NCBI RefSeq assembly: GCF_030817195.1
Contig: NZ_JAUSYZ010000001.1
Coordinates: 2,294,001 to 2,358,000 of the forward strand
DNA length: 64,000 nt
Direction of reading: 5' to 3'
From: Arthrobacter globiformis
GTDB taxonomy: Bacteria; Actinomycetota; Actinomycetes; Actinomycetales; Micrococcaceae
Shown: positions 25,513-33,816 of the stretch, in pieces
Layout of the letters: each line of letters starts with the position of its first letter
Numbering within the stretch: the stretch's first letter is position 1
Notes under the pieces: generated by a model
The model's database searches: none
What the model was told of the DNA's origin: nothing
What the model saw: the letters and a program-made list of their open reading frames with translations, nothing else
Translations under genes and position numbers: made by a program

Positions 25513-26937
25513 TTAGGCCTTCGTGATTGCCTCTAGTGATGCTGCCTCGGCTCCGGCGGCAGGGGCGGGTGCCTCGGGTGAGAAGCTTGCGGCTACGTCA
25601 AGGCCGAGCCGGCGGCGGTCGCGCTGCTGGTTGACGAAGACCAGGGCCAGGACGCCGAACGTCAGCATGAGGCCCCCAGCCAGGGCGAACGCCGCACGGT
25701 AGCCGTCTGCCGGGGTGGCTGCACCGCCGATCAGGAATCCGGAGACTGCCGGTGCGAACACGCCACCTGTGGTGAGGACAGCGTTCGCGATGGAGAGGTT
25801 AGCGCCGCGCTGTCCGATGGTGGTCAGTTCTGCCACCACCAGGTAGGTGATGGCGAAGAGCGCCGGTGCGGTACCGAAACCGAAGACCATAAGGGTAATG
25901 GACAGAACAGGGGACGTGGTCATGGTTGCCCCTACCAGGCAGGCTCCGGCGAAGGCGCCGGCACTGCCGAGTACCCAGCCGCGGGCCTTCCTGGTGGGAA
26001 CGCCCTTGAGGTGGAGCCGCTGGGTGAGTGCGCTGAGGCCGACGGTGGCAATGGTGCCCCAGGCGGCGGGCAGGGCGATCATGGCACCGGACTGCTGTCC
26101 GCTGAAGCCTAGGACGTTTTGGAAGTATGCCGGTCCCCATGACATGGCGAGTGTGAAGGTCCAATAGCCGAAGAAGGACGCCAGGACAGCGAAGATCCAA
26201 CTGGGGGAGAGGATGGTGCGCCAGTAGCGGATCTTGATTTCGGCCACCACCGGGGTCTCTTCCGGGGCGATGCCGTCAATTTCCTGTTCGGCCTTCCGGC
26301 TGGTGTACGGGCCTTCCTTGCCCATGATGAACCAGAAGACAGACCAAACCAGTCCCACGATGGCCAGCACGGCAAAGGCGGTCTGCCACCCAAATTGTCC
26401 GATGACCCACGCCAGGACCGGTGCGAACGCCACAATGCCCAACGTCACGCCGGATGATGCCAGCGCGGCGGGGGTGGCGCCCTTCTTCTCGGGGAACCAC
26501 TTGTAAATGCCATGCATCAGGACCGGCGCCAGCGGGCCCTCGCCGGCGCCGAGCAGCAGGCGGCTTGCCCAGAGCGCGGGCAGTGAGGCGAACAGCAGGA
26601 TGGGAACCTGGGCCACGGACCACAGCAGGCATAGGACCAGCAGGATCCACTTGCTGGATACCTTGTTGGCGATGGGAGCAGCAACGATCTGGGCCACGCC
26701 GAAGGTCAGGAACATGGCACTGCCCACCAGGCCAAACTGCTCGGGTGTGATGCCCAGCTGTTTCATCAGGGGGACGGCCGCGATGCCCAGGACTGCTTTG
26801 TCAGCCCAGCTGAGCATCATCAGGAAAAGCAGGCTGAACGTCATGAACCAGCCGTAGCGGTTGCGCTTGGCCCGGGACCAGGTCCGGGGGTCGCGGGAGG
26901 TCGCGGAGCCCGGCGTCATATGGGGAGTTTCAGACAC
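25513..26937 (-). CDS. MFS transporter, anion:cation symporter type
   Basis: The 474-residue protein has the 12-segment major facilitator pattern with ADKAVLGIAAVPLMKQLG in the first segments and LLLGAGEGPLAPVLMHGIYKWFPEKKGATP, the loop typical of the ACS family that imports organic and aromatic anions. The start is GTG. It is the last gene of a leftward operon (aldehyde dehydrogenase, MBL hydrolase, MFS 2, MFS 1), which suggests uptake of the compound degraded by that cluster. Confidence 0.9.
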   Translation of the reverse strand: MSETPHMTPGSATSRDPRTWSRAKRNRYGWFMTFSLLFLMMLSWADKAVLGIAAVPLMKQLGITPEQFGLVGSAMFLTFGVAQIVAAPIANKVSSKWILLVLCLLWSVAQVPILLFASLPALWASRLLLGAGEGPLAPVLMHGIYKWFPEKKGATPAALASSGVTLGIVAFAPVLAWVIGQFGWQTAFAVLAIVGLVWSVFWFIMGKEGPYTSRKAEQEIDGIAPEETPVVAEIKIRYWRTILSPSWIFAVLASFFGYWTFTLAMSWGPAYFQNVLGFSGQQSGAMIALPAAWGTIATVGLSALTQRLHLKGVPTRKARGWVLGSAGAFAGACLVGATMTTSPVLSITLMVFGFGTAPALFAITYLVVAELTTIGQRGANLSIANAVLTTGGVFAPAVSGFLIGGAATPADGYRAAFALAGGLMLTFGVLALVFVNQQRDRRRLGLDVAASFSPEAPAPAAGAEAASLEAITKA

Positions 26938-26973
26938 GGTTTGCCCAATCGTTGAAGGGGAGTCTTTGCCGGT

Positions 26974-28302
26974 TCAGCGGCGTTTCCTCGACTCTAGGCT
27001 CGTGTGACCGGCCTTAAATTTGAGCTTTCCCGTTGGGCGGAAAGCCACTTTTTGGGAGCGTCGCACACCGCCGATGCTCCCGCCGTCGGCCCGTCCCAGG
27101 AACACCAGCAGGGCCATCCCCAGAGTGCTCAATCCACATGTCAGCCACCAGGTGGTGCCCCAGCCGCCGGTGGTGGTGGCGAGAAGGGCAAACAACATGG
27201 GTCCCAGAAAGTTTCCCACGTTAAAGATCTGCTGCGTCAGCCCCAGCACGGCGGTGACAGAACCGTCCGCCGGTGCGATGCGCACCGAGTAACTGGTCAC
27301 CGCGGCAGGGATGAGGCCCCCCACGGCGGAAAACAGGGCGATGAGGACAACCTGGACGAGGATGCCGTTCGGAACGTTTTCCCAGCCGACGGCGAACGTG
27401 GCCACGGAAGCGGCGGACATCAAAGGGAAGGTCCAAAAGATAGTTCTGCGCTCTGACAGGCCGCGTTGGATCAGTGGACCGGCGCTGAGGGCCCCGACGG
27501 CGTTCACTCCTCCCACCATGGCGCTGAGGATGCCCGGCCACGGACCGTCGAGCCCCGCAGAACGATAAATTGACGGCAGGAAGCCGAGTACCGCCATCCA
27601 CTGCGCCGTGTAGCAAGCGAAGACCACGCCTATGATCCATGGCCTGCGGGTGGCCACAGTGCGACCCACCCTGCGGAGCGCGGAGCGGAGCCCGGCCTCG
27701 GCAGGGGGCACGTCCTTCGGCACCCGGCGCAGCAGCAGCGGCACCGGCAGAAGCGTGAGAACGGCCATGACCAGCCACCATTCGCGCCAGCCGGCGGCCT
27801 GCAGGAACACAGCACCCGCGGACAGGCCGAGCAGCGTGGCCGTTCCCTGGAACGTGGCCCAGCTTGCCAGCGCAACGTTCAACCGCTGGGGAGGGGCCAC
27901 TTTGCGGATGAGGGCAGGGGCGACGACGACGGCCAGCAGGAAGCCGACGCCCTCCAAGGTGCGTGCTGCCATCAGCCATTCGGTGCTGGGTGCGGCAGCA
28001 CCCAGGGCGGAGGCAGTGCTGAGCAGGACCAGGCCGGAGACCAGGAGACGGCGGAGGCCGGCCATCTCACCGCCCACAGCCGTGGCCAGGCCGCCCACCA
28101 TGCTGGCCACCTGGATGATGCCCAGCAGCAGCCCGGCCTGGATCAGTGAGGTGCCGAGATCTGCCTGAATGGTGGCCAGGGCGGCAGGAAGTTTCCAGAT
28201 GTGCATGGCCGCGGTGATGCCGGCAACGAGGACGGCAAGCCAGGCCCCGTCCGTCGTCGCCTTTGCGTCACCGAGTGGTGTGGTGTGCGACGGCAGTGCC
28301 AA
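26974..28302 (-). CDS. MFS transporter, CynX/NimT-like
   Basis: A 442-residue major facilitator with 12 predicted segments. The start is TTG with AAGGAC eight bases upstream. Recognisable parts are ARTLEGVGFLLAVVVAPALIRK after the fifth segment and LTQQIFNVGNFLGPMLFALL in the second half. The last 30 residues (RRSQKVAFRPTGKLKFKAG...) are basic and unlike the family, so the 3' end may have drifted. A second transporter in the same operon could export a product or take up a related compound. Confidence 0.85.
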   Translation of the reverse strand: MALPSHTTPLGDAKATTDGAWLAVLVAGITAAMHIWKLPAALATIQADLGTSLIQAGLLLGIIQVASMVGGLATAVGGEMAGLRRLLVSGLVLLSTASALGAAAPSTEWLMAARTLEGVGFLLAVVVAPALIRKVAPPQRLNVALASWATFQGTATLLGLSAGAVFLQAAGWREWWLVMAVLTLLPVPLLLRRVPKDVPPAEAGLRSALRRVGRTVATRRPWIIGVVFACYTAQWMAVLGFLPSIYRSAGLDGPWPGILSAMVGGVNAVGALSAGPLIQRGLSERRTIFWTFPLMSAASVATFAVGWENVPNGILVQVVLIALFSAVGGLIPAAVTSYSVRIAPADGSVTAVLGLTQQIFNVGNFLGPMLFALLATTTGGWGTTWWLTCGLSTLGMALLVFLGRADGGSIGGVRRSQKVAFRPTGKLKFKAGHTSLESRKRR

Positions 28303-28355
28303 GAGTGTGGTCCTTGCTGCAGGGTGAGGGCGGTCTTCCTTAAGTCAGGTTCCTG

Positions 28356-29282
28356 TCAGGCCGGGGCGAGGACGGGACTGCCGATGTGGAATCGCTGGCC
28401 GCTGACAGCGACATCCACAGGGCCATCAAAGGTTGAGGCTGCGCGGCTGCCCCACCACTCCGGCTCCGCGCGCCCGGCCAGATGTGAAAGGACAAGGCGC
28501 CCCACGCCGGCAGCGGCGGCCACCCGGCCCGCTCCCTCCGGCGTGGTGTGCGCGATCTGCTGGTGGTTCAGAAACTCCGGCGCAAATCCCTTGCCTGCGT
28601 AGAAGTCCAGGTTTACCGCTTCATGCACCAGGACGTCCGCGCCGTCGGCGAGCACCACCATGGACTCGCATTCGGCCGTGTCCCCGGAGAACACCACGGT
28701 GCCGGCGTCCGTCTCGAAGCGGAACGCCAATGCAGGCCGCACGGGCGGGTGCTCCACCAGGATGCCGGTGACCTTGACCCTGTCATCCTCGTAGACGTCA
28801 AAGGGGCGGGCCGCCTCCGGTGACTCATGTGCGGGCGTGGCCAGGTCCACAGAGCGCACCAGGGAGGCCAGGTCCGGGCGCGCCTCATCATGGACCCGGA
28901 TATCGATGTCGTAGGAGAAGGCCTGCAGGGAGTGGGACACCAGCTCACCTGTGCCGGAAAGCCCGAAGCCCCCGTCGCGGGTGGCATCCTTGCCCGGGCC
29001 AACAATGGAAACAGGGCCGGTGAAGCCCTCAACCGGGTTCCCCCAGTTCCAGAGCAGGAAGCCGGGAAGTTCCACCACATGGTCCGAGTGCAGGTGGGTG
29101 ACAAAGCCCGCCACGAAGTCCTTGCCGCGAAGGCCTGCCTCATGGGCGGCGCGGGAGCAGCCGAGGCCGAAGTCCACCATGTAGAAGGCATCGCCCACCA
29201 CCAGTGCGCTCGAGATGCCGTTTTCCGGTCCGCGGATGGCCGGGCCGGCGGCGGTGCCAAGAGTGATCAGTTCGACGCTCAC
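28356..29282 (-). CDS. Metallo-beta-lactamase-fold hydrolase
   Basis: The 308-residue protein has the dinuclear zinc motif THLHSDHV and later metal ligands in VVFSGDTAECESM and VLSHLAGRAEP. Overall it resembles the RNase Z/arylsulfatase-like branch that includes lactonases and aryl-ester hydrolases. The GTG start follows AAAGGA. It sits 28 bases after the aldehyde dehydrogenase gene in the same operon, so a small-molecule ester or lactone of the aromatic pathway is the likely substrate. No signal peptide. Confidence 0.87.
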   Translation of the reverse strand: MSVELITLGTAAGPAIRGPENGISSALVVGDAFYMVDFGLGCSRAAHEAGLRGKDFVAGFVTHLHSDHVVELPGFLLWNWGNPVEGFTGPVSIVGPGKDATRDGGFGLSGTGELVSHSLQAFSYDIDIRVHDEARPDLASLVRSVDLATPAHESPEAARPFDVYEDDRVKVTGILVEHPPVRPALAFRFETDAGTVVFSGDTAECESMVVLADGADVLVHEAVNLDFYAGKGFAPEFLNHQQIAHTTPEGAGRVAAAAGVGRLVLSHLAGRAEPEWWGSRAASTFDGPVDVAVSGQRFHIGSPVLAPA

Positions 29283-29309
29283 AGGAATATCCTTTGCAGA
29301 TTTGTGGGG

Positions 29310-30689
29310 TCAGGAGTGGGGGCGGGCATTGATGACGCGGGTTTCCAGGTATTCCTCCAGCCCCCAGCGGCCGCGCTCACGGCCGACGCCGGACGCCTTC
29401 CAGCCGCCGAACGGGGCGTCCGGTTCCACCAGGGTGTGCTGGTTGACCCAGACGGTTCCGGCCTCAAGGCGTGAGGCGGTGGCGTAGGCACGCTCCTGGT
29501 CCGGGCTCCAGACGGATGCGCCCAGCCCGAATTCTCCGGCGTTCAGCCCCGCGATGGTTTCGTTGAGGTGGTCGTATGCCACGATGGGCAGCGCCGCCCC
29601 GAACTGCTCCTGTTCCACCAGGTCCATGCCGGGTTCGGCGTCGATCACCACAGTGGGGGAGAGGAAGTAGCCGGGCAGGTCGCAGCCCGGAGCGCCGCCG
29701 GTGATGATGCGGGCGCCGGCGCCCACGGCGGAGTCAACCAGGCCGCGGACCAGCTTGAGCTGGGACTCGTTATGCATCGGGCCCATGGTGGTACCGTCCG
29801 CGATGCCGTGGCCCAGCACATGGCGGGCCGCCTCGGCGGCGATGGCTTCAGCCAGTTCAGCGCTGCGGCTGCGCGGGACATAGACGCGCTTGACCGCCAT
29901 GCAGACCTGGCCGGCATTGCGGAAGGCGCTGCCTACAATGCCGCGGGCCGTGACGGCGATGTCCGCGTCGTCCAGGACGAGGGCAGGATCATTCCCGCCG
30001 AGCTCCATGGTGACGCGCTTGACTGTTGAGGCCGCCTGCTGGGCGATGGAGATGCCCACCTCCGTGGAGCCGGTGAACGAGATCTTGCGGATGCCGGGCG
30101 AGGTACTCAGGGCAACGTTGACGGTCCGGCGCGAACTGGTGCGGGTTTGCAGCACCCCGGCCGGGAGGGCCTCGTTGAGGAGGTTTACCAGCGCAATGGT
30201 GGACAAGGGCGTGGACGGCGAGGGCTTGGCGATCACAGTGCAACCGGCCACCAGGGCGGGGGCGAGTTTCACGCAGAGTAGCGAAATGGGGAAGTTCCAC
30301 GGCGTGATGGTGCCAACGATGCCCACGGGTCGGTACTGGACCTCCAGGTTGCGGTCGGCGCGCGGGTTAAGCTGCTGGGCTTCGTCCCAATCGAGGTCCG
30401 CGTAATATTCGAAAAGGCCTGCGGCAACGGAGAATTCCGCGGCGGCGTCGGCCTTGGGTTTGCCCTGTTCCATGGAGAGCAGGGTGGCCAGCGCGTCCAG
30501 GTTACGGCGGATCAGTGCCGCGCCTGCGCGAAGGGCGTTGCGGCGTCCTTCCCGGTCCGTAGCCCAGCCGGCTGACGCTGCACCGGCCGCCGCAACCGCG
30601 GCCTCAACGTCCTGCTGGGTGTTTTCTGGAGCGTGTCCAACGAGCTCAAGGGTGGCCGGGTCGTGGACCTCGTACTGGGCTGCCGTCAT
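29310..30689 (-). CDS. NAD(P)-dependent aldehyde dehydrogenase
   Basis: The 459-residue enzyme shows the family fold: PWNFPISLLCVKLAPALVAG, FTGSTEVGISIAQQA, the general-base Glu in TMELGGNDPAL and the catalytic Cys in NAGQVCMAVKR. It oxidises an aldehyde to the acid. The loop after LPAGVLQT is unusual: RTSSRRTVNVALS replaces the common TGxGxxxGxAL, so cofactor binding may be altered. The ATG at 30689 has AAAGGAC. It is the first leftward gene from a divergent promoter with an IclR-type palindrome. Confidence 0.92.
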   Translation of the reverse strand: MTAAQYEVHDPATLELVGHAPENTQQDVEAAVAAAGAASAGWATDREGRRNALRAGAALIRRNLDALATLLSMEQGKPKADAAAEFSVAAGLFEYYADLDWDEAQQLNPRADRNLEVQYRPVGIVGTITPWNFPISLLCVKLAPALVAGCTVIAKPSPSTPLSTIALVNLLNEALPAGVLQTRTSSRRTVNVALSTSPGIRKISFTGSTEVGISIAQQAASTVKRVTMELGGNDPALVLDDADIAVTARGIVGSAFRNAGQVCMAVKRVYVPRSRSAELAEAIAAEAARHVLGHGIADGTTMGPMHNESQLKLVRGLVDSAVGAGARIITGGAPGCDLPGYFLSPTVVIDAEPGMDLVEQEQFGAALPIVAYDHLNETIAGLNAGEFGLGASVWSPDQERAYATASRLEAGTVWVNQHTLVEPDAPFGGWKASGVGRERGRWGLEEYLETRVINARPHS

Positions 30690-30759
30690 GGTTTGTCCTT
30701 TCGGCCGGGAGGGAATTCTTATCCCAGTGTCATGGCACCGGTCACATTTATGGATGACC

Positions 30760-30776
30760 TTTCCACTCAACGGAAA
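30760..30776. promoter_or_regulatory. IclR-type operator palindrome 1
   Basis: TTTCCACTCAACGGAAA: five-base inverted arms with a seven-base spacer. Its reverse complement, TTTCCGTTGAGTGGAAA, differs from the palindrome at 32674-32690 at only two positions. It lies in the divergent promoter between the aldehyde dehydrogenase and short-chain dehydrogenase genes. Confidence 0.65.
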
Positions 30777-30845
30777 GCCTGCGCGATTGCCGGCGCCAGC
30801 TTGCCACTATGGAGTGAAGCACGTCACGCAAAACGAGGAGTCTGT

Positions 30846-31646
30846 ATGTCCCAAGAGCAACTGCCCATCGTACTCACCGGGGTCTCCTCCGGCATCGGGG
30901 CTCGGACGGCTCGGATCCTCACCAGCCGCGGCGTCCCGCTGATTGGCATCGACCGCAACGCACCCACCGAGTTCAGCGGCACGTTTGTCCAGGCCGACCT
31001 CTCGAGCCAGGCCGGCATTGATGCCGCCGCGGCAGCAGTCGGGGCTGCAGCGCCGCACGGCATCGGGGGCCTTGCGAACATTGCCGGGGTCCCCGGGACC
31101 GCACCGTGGCGGACCGTGTTGGCCGTCAACGTCTTCGGCGTCCGCGGGCTGGTCCGGGCGCTGGCACCCTTGCTTGGCGAGGGGTCTGCCGTGGTGAACC
31201 TTGCCTCCAGCGTCGCCGTGAACTGGCGGGAGGTCAAGGCAAAGTGCTCCGCTTTCGCGCTTGCCGACGATCAGGCCGCCGCCCTGGACTCGGTTGGCGG
31301 CGATGACGAGGTGACGGGTGAGTCCTACCTCTTCTCAAAGCAGTGCGTCCGGGTCCTCACTGAGCACCTGGCCGCGGAGCTGCTGCCGCAGCGGATCCGC
31401 GTCAACAGCGTCAGCCCGGGACCCGTGGCCACCCCCATCCTCGAGGACTTCAAAAAGGACCACGGCCGCGACAAAGTCGAGGGAGCCGGCGCCCTGCTGG
31501 GCCGCTTTGGCGACCCGGACGACATCGCCCCCGTCATCGACTTCCTGCTGCGCCCCGAATCGGGATGGGTGAACGGATCGGATATCCGCGTGGACGGCGG
31601 CCTGGGTGCGTATCGCGGGTCCGGCCTGGCTGCGGTGTCCGGCTGA
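30846..31646 (+). CDS. Short-chain dehydrogenase/reductase
   Basis: The 266-residue protein has the NAD-binding VLTGVSSGIGARTARIL motif, NLASSVAVN for the catalytic Ser strand and a YLFSKQ (YxxxK) pair. The 80-residue insertion before YxxxK (VNWREVKAKCSAFAL...) is typical of 3-alpha-hydroxysteroid/coniferyl-alcohol dehydrogenases. It probably oxidises a benzylic or cyclic alcohol before the aldehyde dehydrogenase. GAGGAG precedes the ATG. It is divergent from the aldehyde dehydrogenase operon and followed by the IclR regulator. Confidence 0.9.
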   Translation: MSQEQLPIVLTGVSSGIGARTARILTSRGVPLIGIDRNAPTEFSGTFVQADLSSQAGIDAAAAAVGAAAPHGIGGLANIAGVPGTAPWRTVLAVNVFGVRGLVRALAPLLGEGSAVVNLASSVAVNWREVKAKCSAFALADDQAAALDSVGGDDEVTGESYLFSKQCVRVLTEHLAAELLPQRIRVNSVSPGPVATPILEDFKKDHGRDKVEGAGALLGRFGDPDDIAPVIDFLLRPESGWVNGSDIRVDGGLGAYRGSGLAAVSG

Positions 31647-31798
31647 GCACCCTCGCCCACCGAACGACCCTTCAACGAACGACGCCGCTACCTTTGCCTT
31701 TTGTGCGCTAGGAGGCACCGCCGTCGGACCTTAAACTGGCACCACACGCACCACGCCGACGGCGGAACCGGGGTCTCTGATGCTCAGAAGGGTGATTT

Positions 31799-32641
31799 AT
31801 GGCAAACGCAGCCCCGCGCGGCCGCACCGCCAGCCGTCCGGCCTCGACGGTCCGGTCCAAGCCGCTTTCGTCCGATGGAGGCGGTACTGCCACCCAGCAA
31901 GCAGCGAGCGTGACGTCACGCGCTCTGGCTTTGTTGGGCACCTTCGACGCCGAACACTCCGTCCAAAGCCTGAGCGCCATGGCCCGGCGGGCAGGACTGC
32001 CGGTTGCCACGGCGCACCGCCTTGCCGGCGAACTGGTGGCGTGGGGCGGCTTGGAGAAGCTGAACGGTGAATACCGGGTCGGGCACCGGATCTGGCGTCT
32101 TGGCCTGCTTGCCCCCGCGCAGCAAAACATCGCCGAGGTGGCTGCTCCGTTTATGCAGGACGTCCTCTTCGTCACCCACAACGTGGTGAACCTGTTCATC
32201 CTGGATGGGCAGGAGGTCCTTCTGGTGGAGCGGATGTCAGGTACTGGCGCAGGCCAGCCGTTCCGGCGGGTGGGCGCCCGGCTGCCGCTGCATGCAAGTG
32301 CCGCGGGCAAGATCATGCTCGCCTACGGGGCCAAGGACCTTTTTTCGGCTGCTGTCCAGCGGTTGGAGCCACATACGCCACGTACTATCACCAGCGAGAC
32401 GGTGCTGGCAGCCGAGATCGAACGGGTTCGGGCGAACGGTTACGCCACCACTGAGGAAGAGGCAGGGCCGGACAATTACGGGCTGGCCGTCCCGGTGTTC
32501 CTGCCCAACAAGCAGGTAGTGGCCGCGCTGGGCATCGTCACCCGGGGCCGTCCTGCACCGGTGGGCAGCGTGGTTCCGGTCCTCAACATCGCCTCGCGGG
32601 GAATCGGCCGGCGGTTGGGTGTGGAGCATCTGCCGCAGTAG
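31799..32641 (+). CDS. IclR family transcriptional regulator
   Basis: The 280-residue protein has a winged helix (SLSAMARRAGLPVATAHRLAGEL, residues about 60-85) and the IclR effector domain (PLHASAAGKIMLAYG, GPDNYGLAVPVFLPNKQVVAALGI). A 35-residue Ser/Thr/Ala-rich N-terminal extension precedes it. IclR members respond to small carboxylates, often aromatic acids. It is placed between the short-chain dehydrogenase and the reductase/P450 pair, and two matching palindromes at both promoters are its likely operators. Confidence 0.92.
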   Translation: MANAAPRGRTASRPASTVRSKPLSSDGGGTATQQAASVTSRALALLGTFDAEHSVQSLSAMARRAGLPVATAHRLAGELVAWGGLEKLNGEYRVGHRIWRLGLLAPAQQNIAEVAAPFMQDVLFVTHNVVNLFILDGQEVLLVERMSGTGAGQPFRRVGARLPLHASAAGKIMLAYGAKDLFSAAVQRLEPHTPRTITSETVLAAEIERVRANGYATTEEEAGPDNYGLAVPVFLPNKQVVAALGIVTRGRPAPVGSVVPVLNIASRGIGRRLGVEHLPQ

Positions 32642-32673
32642 TTCTGGTTCTGTCCGCCTGCGGCAGGCCAGTC

Positions 32674-32690
32674 TTTCCGTTGGATGGAAA
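32674..32690. promoter_or_regulatory. IclR-type operator palindrome 2
   Basis: TTTCCGTTGGATGGAAA, nearly identical to the reverse complement of the site at 30760-30776. It lies 33 bases after the IclR stop and 115 bases before the reductase start. Confidence 0.65.
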
Positions 32691-32805
32691 CTTGGCCTCT
32701 GTCTGTGTCGTGGAACACCTAACCTCAAGTAAGCCCCTATACAGGCCGGATCTCCGGCCCAAGCCTGCGCGGCAGGCGAGCCGTTTCAAAGGAAGTGAAG
32801 ACCCC

Positions 32806-33771
32806 ATGACTGCATCTGCAGGAGCCACCATCGACGCCGTCGTCGATCAGGTAGACATTGTGGCGGACCAGGTGGTCTCCCTGGTGCTGCGACGGGCTGA
32901 CGGCCAGCAGTTCCAGCCCTGGCAGCCGGGCGCGCACATTGATGTCCACGTGGGGGATGGCCTGGTGCGCCAGTATTCCCTCTGTTCCTCACCGGAGGAA
33001 CTGGACCACCTGCGGATCGGTGTACTGCACGTGCCGGATTCGCGCGGCGGATCAAAAGCGGTCCACGCCCTGCTGGCCGGGACGCCGCTGACCATTTCCG
33101 AGCCGCGCAACAACTTCCCCATGCGTGAGTCGCGGCGCTACCTCTTCATCGCGGGCGGCATTGGCATCACTCCGCTGATTCCCATGCTTGAGGCGGCCGA
33201 GGCTGCCGGCAAGGAATGGACCCTGATTTATGGTGGCCGAAGCCGGAACACCATGGCCTTCGCGCAGCAGCTGGAGGACCGGTACGGCCCGGACCGCATC
33301 CGCATCATCGCCGAGGATGAGATGGGCCGCCTGAACCTTGACCAGATTCTCGCCATGCCCCGGGCGCACATGCTGGTCTACGCGTGCGGTCCCGGCGGAC
33401 TGCTCGGCGCCGTTGAGGAACGCTGCATGGGTTGGCCACCTGGCGCCCTGCACACCGAGCGTTTCGTTGCCTCCACACTGGGTGCCGCCGCAGCCAACGC
33501 GCCGTTTGAGGTGGAGCTGGCCCGGACGGGGACCACCGTGACCGTCCCTAACGACAAGACCATCCTCGAAGCGGTGGAGGAGGTGGGCGTGCGCGTCCTG
33601 TCCTCCTGCCGCGGCGGTTTGTGCGGCACCTGCGAAACCCAGATCATTTCGGGTGAGCCCGAGCACCGCGATGCCGTCCTCACCCAGGAGGACCGTGACG
33701 CCGGCGAGATCATGCTGGTCTGCGTCTCACGCGCCGCCGCCGGCTGTCCGCGCCTCGTCCTGGATCTTTAG
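32806..33771 (+). CDS. PDR/VanB-type ferredoxin-oxidoreductase
   Basis: The 321-residue protein has an N-terminal flavin domain (R55-QYS), an NAD-binding domain (YLFIAGGIGITPLIPMLEAAE, YACGPGGLL) and a C-terminal plant-type [2Fe-2S] domain with C268, C273, C276 and C306. This order is that of phthalate dioxygenase reductase and vanillate demethylase subunit B. It transfers electrons from NAD(P)H to an oxygenase. AAGGAAG lies upstream of the ATG. The next gene, 45 bases on, is a cytochrome P450, so this is its most likely partner. Confidence 0.93.
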   Translation: MTASAGATIDAVVDQVDIVADQVVSLVLRRADGQQFQPWQPGAHIDVHVGDGLVRQYSLCSSPEELDHLRIGVLHVPDSRGGSKAVHALLAGTPLTISEPRNNFPMRESRRYLFIAGGIGITPLIPMLEAAEAAGKEWTLIYGGRSRNTMAFAQQLEDRYGPDRIRIIAEDEMGRLNLDQILAMPRAHMLVYACGPGGLLGAVEERCMGWPPGALHTERFVASTLGAAAANAPFEVELARTGTTVTVPNDKTILEAVEEVGVRVLSSCRGGLCGTCETQIISGEPEHRDAVLTQEDRDAGEIMLVCVSRAAAGCPRLVLDL

Positions 33772-33816
33772 CCACTTCATGTACCCCGCCAAGTTTCGTC
33801 CCCAGGAGTGTTCCCC

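Noticed and set aside
27026..27043. TTTCCCGTTGGGCGGAAA as a third IclR operator
   Set aside because: The spacer is one base longer and it lies inside the 3' end of an MFS gene, away from any promoter.
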